In this document: positions 37,701 through 50,575 of the stretch, one piece after another
Numbering within the stretch: position 1 is the stretch's first letter
How the letters are laid out: each line of letters opens with the position of its first letter
NCBI GenBank assembly: GCA_038503035.1
Contig: JAVSML010024697.1
Coordinates: 1-64,000, forward strand
DNA: 64,000 bases
Reading direction: 5' to 3'
From: Crocodylus rhombifer
Taxonomy: Eukaryota > Chordata > Crocodylia > Crocodylidae
Made by a program: the position numbers and the translations under genes
The notes under the pieces: generated by a model
Databases searched by the model: none
What the model was told of the DNA's origin: nothing
The model's input: only the letters and a program-made list of their open reading frames with translations

Positions 37701-40700
37701 TGAGTATTGGAAACAAAAGGGAGACAATTTTCTCTCTCAATATAAAACTTCAAAAGCAGTTTTGCCTTTAGATTGGAGAAACCAGAGTCTAGCTGGGTGT
37801 GTCTACACATGCGCTTTTATGTGCAGTAGCCTGTTTACTACACATTAAAGTGTCGTGTAAAATAAAAAGTGCTATTAAGCTAATAACTACTTAAACCATG
37901 TACATTTGTTACTGCACATTAAGGCAGCCTAATGCACATTTTTTTTAGTACCTCACGTTGAAGATACTACATTTTTAATGCTCATTAGAAGAAATGCCTT
38001 AATGCACATATAGATGCACCTACCTTCTAATATCCATGTTGGGACAGTTGGCTGATTTAAAGTTCAATTTTTTGCAATTGTTTACCAGGAAATATAGGCA
38101 GTGGGCGTGGTGTGATTGAGAGGTCAGTGTGAGGGCACAGGATTATGGGCTGGGCTGGGTGATAGGCCATGGATGCCAGCTGCGAGGCATGGGATACGAA
38201 GTGCCTGGAGAAGGTCTGCTGGGCACTTGAAGCCCCTATGCTCAAGGTGGGTCTACCTCCTACTCACCTGCCACGCCTTGGTGGTCTAAGAAAAGAATGG
38301 GAGGTTCCTTTTGGAGATGGTGTCCTTCCACCCTCAGGCTGGCTAGGTGCTATAGCGACTTGGGGCTCTGATAGGATACTTGGTTGCCATTCCTTTGCTA
38401 AATTGGTGTGGGCTTTCTTCCCCACCTGCTTCAGTTGTCCTTGGGGAAAACCACCATAACTCTGGCCATTCACCTTAAGGTTAGTTAAATTACAGGCTCC
38501 TTCTGCTGGGCTGCTTAGGCCATGCCAGGATGTTCCTGGGTCAGGCCTGTTTTAGTAAGAAATAAATTCCAAACAAAAGAAAACATACTCGAAACACCCT
38601 AGGCACCTAATGTGGCACTGCTCGGGGAACTGGACTCCATCAGTTGTTTGCCATCAGTCCTACGGTTCTTTTTGGAGGTGGGTCCCCCCAGTCCCACTGT
38701 GGCTCACTGCTGCTAATCTCCAGGGTTTGGGATCCCTTTGGGTGTCTTCCATCCCAGCTCATGGGAGCCCCTTTAGCATCCTTCCCAGGTCTTGCAGTGT
38801 CTGTAGGGGCACTCCTGGTACCCTGTGCTGTCCCCGCTCCTGCAGTGCCCTCCAGCACTTGTTTGGGACCTTGACACCTTTTTATGATGTCACCATTAGC
38901 ATGCATCTCCACACGCAGGGATAGCATGCTTTTTAAAGCATTGGGGAGATGCTGCACGCATCTCTGCTTCTCGGGCTCAAGTTGCTTAAGATACGGTAAG
39001 CAGCCAGTCAGCTGGGCCTCTTATGCCCCGTCAGCCAGGAGTGTAGGGGAAAATTGCTCTTGGGACCTCTGGGAGCCTTGTCGCCCAGCGCATAAAGGGA
39101 GGTTCAGAGCAATGTATATTCTCTTGGTATCGGGGCAATTAAATGGGCAGCCTCCCAAATGGGATTCAACATAATGTTACAGCAATAAACTGGCTAATTT
39201 TTTTGTGTCCTGAATACAGATCTATATGCATATTACATGTACATGCATAATGATTACTTCATAAATATTTAGCAAAATAATTTTGGTTGTTCCCTTTCAA
39301 GATCTGCAGTGGGTCCAGATTTCTAATGCAAAAGAAGCTTTTAGACTTCTGAAGTTGGGATTGAAACACCAGAGCATTGCTTGCACAAAACTGAATACTT
39401 GCTCCAGCAGAAGGTGAGAGAGACCTATGAATACTGGTGGTGGCATGGATCTTTTGGTGATGTGAGAGCCCAGACAATTGGGCCACAATTTCACCCACAC
39501 TGGTAAACAGAAAAAAGTTGAGCAAAACTAGAACAGCTTTGGAATAAGAAGCTTCTATAGAAAAGCTTACAGATTTGTTGAAACCATTCTCCTTGAAGTA
39601 AAGGCAGTTAGCTCTTAACTTCTGTTTGCCTTTATTCAACACACATATGGGTTTTGAAGACTTAGTGGCCTTCTAAGTATAGAATGTTGGGAGCATAGGA
39701 ATAGCCTACTAATTTGACAAATGATTGTTTAAAATAAATAAATAAATCCCAATGAGAATGCAAGCCCAACTGTTGAGCATGGCTTGCTTCCTTCCTTTTA
39801 GGTACACTGGATGTTTAAACTAAATATATTTAGCAGATAGAATGGCATTTGGCTGAACTAAATTTGTTGAAGGCATAAATGCATGTTGAAATTTTTACCA
39901 GTTTGTGTACAAGTCTTGAAGAGGTTAAATGCAACTTTCCTTTTGGTTTTTAAGTAACTGAATGAGAAGTGATATTGGAGCAACATACTTTTTATATGCT
40001 TTTTTTCTTTCTTTTTTTTTTTTTAGTCACAGCATATTCACTATTAAAATATTAAGGATTGAAGATTCTAAAAAACCTCTTGTAACGCAAGTCAGTGAGT
40101 AAGTTTTGGCTTAATTTGTAATAAGCTTACTAGTTCTGCTGACTTCTAACACCTGAAAAGCAAATTAACTTTTTTAATCTTCCTTTTCAGATTAGTACTC
40201 TGTGATCTTGCTGGCTCAGAAAGATGTACCAAGACACGTAATGAGGGTGATCGATTGAAAGAGAGTGGAAACATTAACACTTCTCTGCTGATTCTAGGAA
40301 AATGCATTAATGCACTCAGGAATAGTCAACAGTCGAAGTATGCACTTCAAGAGCTATGCTTAATTTTTGTGGCTATAATTAAATATATAAAATCAAACAA
40401 CTAAATAATAAGTGCATCATGTCTACCATAATTACATGCACAAGTGTTACATTTTGATAAAATTACTTTTAATAAGTTTTTAAAAATATGTAGTTTAGCA
40501 GAATGCTCAGGAAGCTTATTGTAGGGTTGGACTGCTATAGTTTATGGTTCAGGAAATGTGAGAAGCAAGGCTTTTATTTTTCGCTTTTTTAAGTAATATC
40601 TTTTTACTGGGCCAACTATATAGCTAGGAGAGATGTGCCCAAAAGCTTATCTAACAAATCTCTTGTTTTTCCACACTTTTTTTTCTTTTATACTTGCTAT

Positions 40701-43700
40701 TGTAGTTCTTCAGTGAATAGTAACTTTTAGCTGTAGGCAAAGTTGTGTGTTTGTCATTTTCCACCCCTGCTACCCTCACACATGTGCGTACATCAGAAAG
40801 CATCTGTAACTGCTAGTTATGATTTGAGATTATATCCCGTTTTCCTCACTTTTTCTTCAGAGAGCTCCCACAGGCCTGCACATCATGTAGTACCATTTGC
40901 ATACTGAAACTAAGATGCAAGTGGTGGCCAGACTTGGTGCTGCCTTTTGGTAAAAAAGCAAAGCTTTGCTTTTAGAAAACGAGTGCTCTAATGCATCAGA
41001 ATTGAGGAAGCCATCAATCTGAAGTCCGAACAGTTGCTGGGGGGTGTGTGTGTATGTGTGTGTGTGTGTGTGGCCAAATTAAGCTTGAATCATCATATAC
41101 TTGCTTCTGGACAAACTCAAGCCTTTTTAGCTAGTGTTGTCTTCCATCCCCCTGCCCTTTTGCTGTATAAGAGATCCACGTAACCAGCCTATGTAGGAGA
41201 AACATGTAAAGTCATGGGAAATGTATGAAGCAAAATAATTTTGTTTAGCATCTCCAAATTGTTAGATCTAAATCACTGTATGAGGGGAAAATAAGAATCT
41301 AAGGTAGTGATGATCCTTAGCCAACACACATTTATTGAACAGCATCTTACTTAAAATTTAAAAATTTAGTAATTAAGGCATTGTTGGGTGTCTTTTTTTT
41401 TTTTCCCCCCCCCCCTTGTAGTTCAAATAATTTTGGGAACTTTTAGATAAAAAAACTCATTAAGAGTTTTCAGTGGGACCCTATGTTTAGCTAATGTTGT
41501 ATGTGGTGTTTTGTTTTTGTCCTTCAGGCTGCAGCAGCACATACCATTCCGGGAAAGTAAACTAACTCACTTCCTTCAAGGCTTCTTCAATGGAAGAGGG
41601 AAGGTACATATGATTGTCAACATAAGCCAGCATGCTTCTGCCTATGATGAAACCCTCAATGTACTGAAGTTCTCAACAGTTGCACAAAAAGTAAGTGCAT
41701 TTTAATTGTGTAGTTCTATTTATAATTCAGAATTGTATTATGGAGATGCCTAGTTGTTCCACATCTGCATCATTCAGATTTGTACTTAAGAGGACTACTA
41801 AAATCCTTTATTTCACACTTTAATGATCTGAATGTAATCTCTGAATTTAGTATTCATTCATGTTCCAATTAAATGTTCTATAATCTTTCCTGGTTGAAAG
41901 CCTTAATAGGTTTGGCAGGGAAACTGCTTTTCTAAAAGCACTGAAATCACTGGCAACATGTAGGAGTTGAACATAGGTGCATGTGTACCCCCTAGGCGTG
42001 GCATGGCAGGTAACTTTGCAGTAGTAACTTAAGGTAACTTTGTAGTATATCAGTGAAATTAACTGATATGGTAATGGCAATGAGGAACCCCCAAATTTAG
42101 TAGACAAAATAGTGTCAGTAGTGCCTGTGGGTGGTTGTGGGCTATATCACAGTCCGATGGCTGGGGAGTTGGCTTCGAGGTCAGACCCAGAGAGTAGTGG
42201 TTGATGGCAGCGAGTCATTATGGTGCTCTATAACCAGTGGTGATCCCCCAGGCTCTGTCCTTGGACCGGTTCTCTTCAACATCTTTATCAGTGATGTGGA
42301 CATTGGTGTCAGAAGTGCACTGGCTAAGTTCGCAGTAAACTTTGGGACATAGCCTCCACACCTGAGGACAGGCTAGTGATCCAGGCTGACTTGGATAAGC
42401 TTAGTAAGTGGGTAGACACAAGCCTGATGACATTCAAGGTACTCTACCTCGGGGGGGGGAACCTGCAGTATGCTTATAGGCTCGGCAGTGTTACACTTGC
42501 TAGCACCAGTGCTGAAAGAGACTTGGGGGTCACGACTGACCACAAGATGAGCATAAGCCACCAATGCGATGTCACAGCTGATAAAGCAAACTAAACCCTG
42601 GCTTGCATCTATAGATGCTTCTCAGGTAAATCTCAGGATGTCATCCTCCTGCTATACTCAGCCTTGGTGAGGCTGCAGCTGGAATACTGCATCCAATTCT
42701 GGGCTCCGCAATTCAAGAAAGATGTTGAGAAGCTTGAGAGAGTCCAGAGGAAAGCCATGTGCGTGATCGGAGGCCAAGAGAATAGGCCTTATGAAGAGGC
42801 TGAGAGCCAAGGGACTCTTCATTCTGGAAAAGTACAGGCTCAGGGGGGACCTGCTGGCTGCCTATAAAAACACAAGGGGTGTTCATCAGGATCTTGGAGA
42901 ATGTCTGTTCACCAGAGCACCCCACGGAAAAACAAGGACCAATGGTCATAAACTCCTACAACACAGTTTTAGGCTGGACATGAGAAAATTTCTTTACTGT
43001 CCAGGCCCCCAAGACCTGGAATAGACTCCCTCCCAAGGTGGTGCAGGCACCTACTCTGGACTTGTTCAAAAAAGTTTGAATGCTTATTCAAGAAATGTTT
43101 GGATGCTTATCCTTTGACCCTAGCTGTCTGACTTTCTCTGGGGCAGGGGGCTGGACTTGATGATCTTTGAGGTCCCTTCCAGCCCTGATATCTATGAAAC
43201 TAGCAATTTCACTTAGGGGTGGCTTTGTACCTTTAGCAAAGCTACTGTGTTCTAGATCTCTTGGAGCAGGGCCTCTTAAACTATACCACTTCATTTATCC
43301 TGAAGGTAACTTCATAGTATATCAGTTAATTTCACTGATATGGTAATGGCGATGAGGAGCTGTGAAATTCATTGGACAACATGTCCCAATGAGAGTGTGT
43401 GTGTGTGTCCTGAATGTAGAGTGATAGTTGAGTGCTACTGACTTTCTCCATAATTACTTAGTTATCTCCAGGGATCCTAGAAATGTTTGCCATGGAAAAA
43501 CATGGAATTTTGTTTTTTACAGAAAATGTTCTAGAATCCCCAGGGGAAAGAAAAGAAAAACAACTTACTGAAAATAAGATGCTGGCTCTCTAGTGGGAGC
43601 CAGCTGTTTTCATGGCCACTGTGGCAGCCAGCCAGGGGGGAGGAGAAGCCACTGGTGCATAGAGAAGCAGCCAAGATGGCAGCTGTCCCCTCCTCCCTCT

Positions 43701-46700
43701 GCCACTGATCCTCTGAGAGGGCTCTTTTGTGGCTGCCCCCTCCACCAATCAGCAGCAAGGGGTTGGGCTCCCACTAGAAAACATGGAGTTTTGGATTTTT
43801 AATTGGAGAATTTGGTGGGGGGGTTTAATTGCAGAAAACTAGGATGCCTGGTTATATCTTAGAAATGACTGATCACTTTTTTTTCCTTAATAGATTTTAG
43901 TTCTAGACTCTTATAATCCTCCCCAAGAGCAGTCATTTGGCCAGAAGTCTGTCAGAGAAGCGCCATTTGTAAGTGATACCAACACTAAAATGCAAGTAGC
44001 AAGAAAAAGAGCCACTATATTCTGGGACAGAAGCCTGGAAGATGTGATGGAGGATGATGATTGCATTATGCATGATAATGAGACACAGGCAGAACAAGAA
44101 ATGGTAAAAGAGATGCCAAAGGCAGAGGAAGAGCGTGATAAGTCAATAGAGATGCCAAAGGAGAAGATGGAAGACCATGAAGGAAGTGAAATAGTTATTG
44201 GAAAAGAAGAGTATCTGGTATGTACCAGGAATCTATTCAGAATTGGTACACAGCCTATTCTTGTTTTGGGGTAGAATTCTTACTTCAGCGTATTGGAGAA
44301 GGGACTGAGCCCCCCTATAAAGACTGTGTAAACAGCTTTTAAAACCTGATTCATTAATGGGAGTAATGCATTTATACTTAGCAATGGGTGAAATAAAATG
44401 CATCTCTTGGCAATGTGCTGTCTGCATGGGTAGGTAGAAAATCTTCCCATCTTTAATTCCATGCATGAAGGCTCTGAAAGCAGAGTTTTGGTAGCATGCT
44501 CATAGGTCTTTGAGCTGTGCAAGACTTGTAAAGCATTTTATGGGTGGGAGTGGGGTCAGTGTCTAGCTTTTGTTTTGAAAAGAAACCACTCCACTCCAAT
44601 TTTTCCAGTACAGTTGATATTCTTTGGATCCCTGAACACATACTTCTATATGCAAACTTTGTATACGCTAACCATGCATGGCACAGATGGAGTACTTTTC
44701 AAAGACTTAAACAAAAACAAACAAACAGATTGTGTCCAACTCTGTTGAAAACTGAGAGAGATTTTTATCTCTGATTGTGGAGGGGGCAGTGAACAAAAAC
44801 TATTCTTAGAGCAATGCTTACAGAAACCTTTGAAAATATTCCTTTGTAAATATAAAATGCTACCTATTGCCATTCTAGAGACTACTAAACATAATAGAAG
44901 ACTTAAAAAATAAACTGATTTCTGAGAGAAAAGACAAATTGCTCTTGGAATTAAAAATTCGTGAAGAAGTTACTCAGGAATTCACTCAATATTTTGCTCA
45001 ACAGGGAAATGATTTCCGGTAAGTAAATTTTCTTAGGTTCATTTCTAATTGTAAATTTCTTTTTCGTCTAAGTCAGTCTAATTTTAATTTCAGATGTTCA
45101 ATATTTGCATACTTACACTTTTATATAAAATAGGAGCAGAAAAGTCTTAAAATTATTCAAATCTCGAAAAGAGGAGAAAAAAGCTTAATGGCGCAGTGCT
45201 TGTTTGATTGTAAACAATCTCTGTGATTGAACCTTTGCATGAACAAGACACACAAATATGCATCCTGTGATAGGGGGAAGTCTCTAGGCTGCCCACAGTG
45301 TTGGCCTGATCACCTGTCTAGGGCAGTCTTCCCTGTCTTATCTGCCATGCTTTGATGTATAAAAGAGGATGCCCATTTTATGCCCTGATGCCTAGGGCAA
45401 TATACAGTGCTCTGAACCTCCAATTATACCATGCCTCACAGATAGCATCCAAAGTACTCTGCCTCAGCCTTTGCTGCCTTGTGGGTGACCCCATGGAGGG
45501 GAAGGCTAGGGGAGCATACTCCAAGAGAAAGAGGGTCTGGGCGCCTGTGCTTTGAGTGGGGCCTGAAGCAGGACCCAGGCCCATTGTGTGGGGCCTGAAG
45601 CAGGACCCAGGCCCATTGTGTGGAGCCTGAACAAGGGTCCAGGTTTGTCGGCAGACACCCAAGGCCCAAGTGGGCCCAGGCATGTCTGCGGACACCCGAG
45701 GCCCATGGGGTCTAAGGCCCCATAGCCCCAGTTAAGGGACAGAGTAGTGTCCAGTGGCAGTGTAGGGTAGGGTCTTTTGAGGCCTGAAGGACTGTACATG
45801 GGCTGACCAGAGTGGAGGCCCTAGTGAAAGGGCATAAATTGGAGGTCCTGGTGAGGGGGCAGGAGGCCCAGGCATGTCAGAAGATGCTGTCCCATACTCT
45901 TTCTTTACTGGGGAGGCACAGGTGTGGCATTTCCTGAAAGCTGTCCTGCCACAAGCAGCTCCACCACACCATCCAACCTCAGCAGGGTGTAGTTTTAGGT
46001 TATTCCCCAGAACCAGGAATCTCCATCCCCATAATTCCTGCCCTGTGCCTCCCAGATGTTGTGAGCAGCAGCAGCTCCAGTTGGGCAATGTTCTCCCTCC
46101 AGGTGCTTGCAGCAACTGCTGGCTCTACTGCTCAGTGCCTGTTCTTACCTCTAGCGGCTGGGCCCTCTTCCCAGTCAGGCAGCCTCCTGCTAGCTCTGTT
46201 ACTTGCCTGGTTGGGAGTGCAGTCTCCTGCAGGCTGCTCTGCTGTCTGTTCTGGCCCTTAAAGTGACAGATGCCAAAGGTGTCCTGCTACACATCTAATA
46301 CACCCTCCTTTTATAAAGAGGAAAATATAACTAACCACATGCATCAGCATGCCTTTCTGCTGATGACCAGCATGAGGAAGTGAATCTTACGCTGTGTCTG
46401 GGTATTCTTATTCCTCACCATAAGTAATTTTTATTTATCTTTGCTCTTGTAAAAACACCTGACAGCCTATAAAGGACACAATACAAGAAACAACAAGTAT
46501 GCATGGTGTATTATGCCAGCATAAGATGGTATATCTACATTACTTGCCCAGTGCATCTCAGCAGTAACACCCTGCACACCTATTCCTGCTTATGTATTTC
46601 ATGACTTATAAAGCACTTCGAGTGTAAAGCAGCAAATGTACCTGTGATAACTGGAGGAGGATGCCTCCAGAGCAGTAATCTCAGGAGCTAAGTTTGAAAC

Positions 46701-49700
46701 ATTTGGGAGCAGCTGTGTGAAATGTCCCTGGAATGGACTGAGAGTTGCACTTCCAGGTGTTGGAGTGAGCAAGGTCATAGTTTCATAGTTGGTAGGGTCG
46801 GAAGGGACTTGAGCAGATCATCAAGTCCGACCCCCTGCCATGGGCAGGAAAGAGTACAGGCGTCAAACGACCCCGGCAAGGTGTTCATCTAGCCTCCTCT
46901 TAAACACCCCCAGGGTAGGAGCCAGCACCACTTCTCTTGAAAGTTGGTTCCAGATCCTAGCCACCCTGACAGTGAAGTAGTGCCTCCTGATGTCTAGCCT
47001 GAATCTACCCTCTACCAGCTTGTGACTGTTATTTCTAGTCACTTCTAGTAGCACTTGGGGCAACAGGGACTTGCCCAGTGCCTGCTGGTCCCCCCTGACT
47101 AGTTTGTCATTAGATCCCCCCTCAGCCTTTTCTTGTGGAGGCTGAACAGGTTCAGGTCCCTTAGCCTGTCTTCATAGGGCCTGCCCTGCTGCCCTCTGAT
47201 CATGTGGGTGGCCCTCCTCTGGACCCTCTCCATGTTGTCCACATCCCTCCTGAAGTGTGGTGCCCAGAACTGGACGCAGTACTCCAGCTGCAGCCTGACC
47301 AGTGTCGCATAGAGGGGGAGGATCATTTCCTTGGACTTGCTTGAGATGCATCTGTGGATGCATGACAAGGTACGGTTGGCCTCCACACTGTCAGCCTATG
47401 TTCATTTTGGTATCAATAATGACTCCAGGATCCTTTTCTACCTCTGCATTGACAAGAAGGGAGTTCCCCAGCCTGTAGACCTGCTACTGGTTCCTCCTCC
47501 CCAGGTGCAGTACCTTGAACTTGTTGGTGTTGAATCCCATCCTATTATCCACCCACCCCTATAACCTGTCTAGGTCTGATAGCTACCAATTCCTCCCTTC
47601 TAGCATGCCCACTTCCCCGCACATCTTAATGTAATCTGTGAATTTGAACAGGGTGCTTTTTACCCCTCTTCCAAGTCTCTGATGAAGATATTGAACAGTG
47701 TTGGCCCGAGGACCGAGCCCTGAGGAACCCCACTGCCCACATCCCTCCAGGTTGAACAAGGCCTGTCCACCATCACTTTCTGGATGCAGCCCTCCAGCCA
47801 GTTAGCAACCCATTTGACTGTGTACGTGGTGACGCCACAGTCCCCTAGTTTTTTAATGGGAATGGGGTGAGAGTGTCGAAGGCCTTCCTAAAGTCCAGAA
47901 AGACTACGTCCACTGCTACCCCTGGGTCTAAGGCTTTTGAGACCTGGTCATAGAAGGCCACCAGGTTGGCCTGACAGGACCTGCCTCTAATGAACTTGTG
48001 TTTGTTGCCCCTAATCTCAGGTGAGGAAAGTCTATGCCAGGACACATCGCACACATCCTAACAAGTGTGGCTTGTGGCACTCTGAAGCAGTTTGTGGTGC
48101 TGCAGAATGCATGTGAAGCACATGCATCCATTCACCACGCTGCTAATCAGTGCAGAGCTTTTTGGGGGGGGGGGGTTTGGCACCAGGAGATGATCGCCTC
48201 CTCCTTCCCCCTGCTTCCCCCAAAAACCCAACAAAACCACAAACAAACAACCAAAAACCTGAAAAAAGGGTGTGGTACACACTGCAGCAGCATACAATGC
48301 CAGAAAGGGAGCCTGGCTAGTCAGAGCTATGTTCTGAACAGCAGGCTCGGCGCTGCCACTGCTGCCTCAGGAGGCCTCCAGGACCTGTAGGTAAGGCTAC
48401 TGGCCTCGGCCTCTCCTTCCCCACCCAGGTCACTTGGTTGTGTGCCAGAGTGTGTATGCAGGTGCATGCTCGGGGACCAATGGCAGCGGCACAAATATGT
48501 CGCTATTTGCTCCAAGGGAAACACGCACCCCTGCACATGCGTACTTGTTGGGATGCTCCCACTAGGGTTATAGTGTAGACAGATGCTCTAAGTCTTAACT
48601 TGGAGGAGGAGGAGGATGATAATAACATCATTCCAATATAAACAAGGCTCTAGTTAAATGCAGACAGCTATTTCCATCAGAAAGCAATGATTTGTTTTTT
48701 AAATGGTTAAAATCTACCGCCCAAACTGTGATGTCAAAAAACGTAGAATGCATGCAACTTGTACATTAAAAAATGTACAAAGAAATAAAAATCTAAAACT
48801 CTGTACTGACCAGCTAAATCCACTGAAATGAAAGAACACTTGTTACAAATCTAACAAGTCTAAATTTTCAGATTACCAAGGCAAATCATCATCAATAGCA
48901 CAGTCCTATTAAAATTGCAAAAGGAAAGCAAGTTGCAAAGAGTATTTGATTCATGAACTAATATTATCAATACTTTCCAGATAAGCACTAAAAATGTTGC
49001 TTATGTCCTGAAATAGTGATATAAAGCCTTGGGTTTTGAGCGAAACTTCAGGCATTTTTAAAATGGCAATCCTTATACCCACTGTAAACAAGTTATATGC
49101 AGGAGATAAACATCGAGTAGTGTACTGTAAGTGCTTGAAGGTTGAAGCTCCTCATTTCCAAGAATGGAAAATACATGTACCAACATGTGTTGCATAGCTC
49201 ATGTCCATTGAGACGCCTAGTTTACAACCAAGCCATGAACTGCTTAAAGTCTTGTTCATAGCTTCTTAATTATAAAAGTCTTTCTAAACAAGACAATAAT
49301 TGTGTAGTACATGTTTGTTTTTGTTGCATGGGGGGCAGGGGTTAATGTGGAATGGGGGGGGTTGGTTTTTGGGGTAGTGTGTGTTGTTTTTGTTTTTTTA
49401 AACTCTAAGTTAAAGAAACCTGAAAGAAATGAGCATTCCTTCTTGCCTGTTGAGTCAAAATGTCAGTGACTCAATAGGGTGGAAATTACTTTCTTTCTAA
49501 GATCACTTAATTTTCTTTAATTCAGGGTGGCCCTTAATCGTGAACGAGAGTTACTAGAGGAAACTTCTGAAAAACGCTTGGAAATCTACAAGGATCTTGT
49601 AACTGAATACGTCAAAATACCTGATGAAGGAGAAAAAATAAAGGATGGTACTTCTAATGAGCAAGCTGCAACTCTGGTATTTCTTTCTCTTCTCTCTCTC

Positions 49701-50544
49701 GCTCACTCTTTCTTCTTTCTCACTCTTTTAGAGTCGTCATCTTTTGACAGATTTAATATCTATGTTAAATCTACTGCTTAAGGTGTTCAGGACCTCCCTT
49801 TTTTCAGGTATCTTAACTGTCTCTAGATACCTTTTGGTTTAGTGATGGCTTCAAGGATCTATGTTCCAAATTGAGAGATCATAATTGTTCTTGAGTTAAA
49901 GGTCAGTACATGTAGCTTTAGAATTGAACTTTTGGTAGCCTGTCCACGAGACTTTTTTTCAAGGAATGACAGTGTATACTTGCACATCTAAGGAAAACAG
50001 AATGAAACTTCTATGGCATACAGAAAGGGAGTGAATGAATTCACATCTTTTATAGTAAAGCTAATATGCATTCAAGAGTATAGTTTCAATAATGTGTGCC
50101 TATTCCAGGTGACTGCATTTCTAGGCCCTACGTATTCAGTTTTAGTTGTATTTCAGTACTTCCTCAAACAGAACTTGTGGGCATTTTCTGGGAATGGGGA
50201 CCCAAATATGAATCTGAAAGTATAATTGGACTCTGAACCAGGATATTTCAGCTTTGTCAACGTCCTGGTTATGGCTCTACTTCCTCTTCTTTGTGCTTTA
50301 AATTTAAAAAAAAAAAAGTGTTGTTCACATTTTCTAGGGTTTTTTTCCACACAAATATTCCAAATATCAGATGATTCTGATATCTGAAGTATCTAGCGAT
50401 TAAATTTTGAAGTACACATACGTCTTAGACAGTGCCCCTTCTACTTCCAAACAAAAATACAATATTATAGGAATAATTCTGCTGTCTTCCAATTTTTGAT
50501 CATAGTATATTAGATGCTATAAGGTGGGGTAAATTTAATCATGT

Positions 50545-50575
<31 letters not shown>

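Noticed and set aside
43965..43980. GTAAGT inside the neck exon as the true donor
   Set aside because: Using it would remove the conserved [13 protein letters not shown] block, and the exon stays open to a good donor at 44217.
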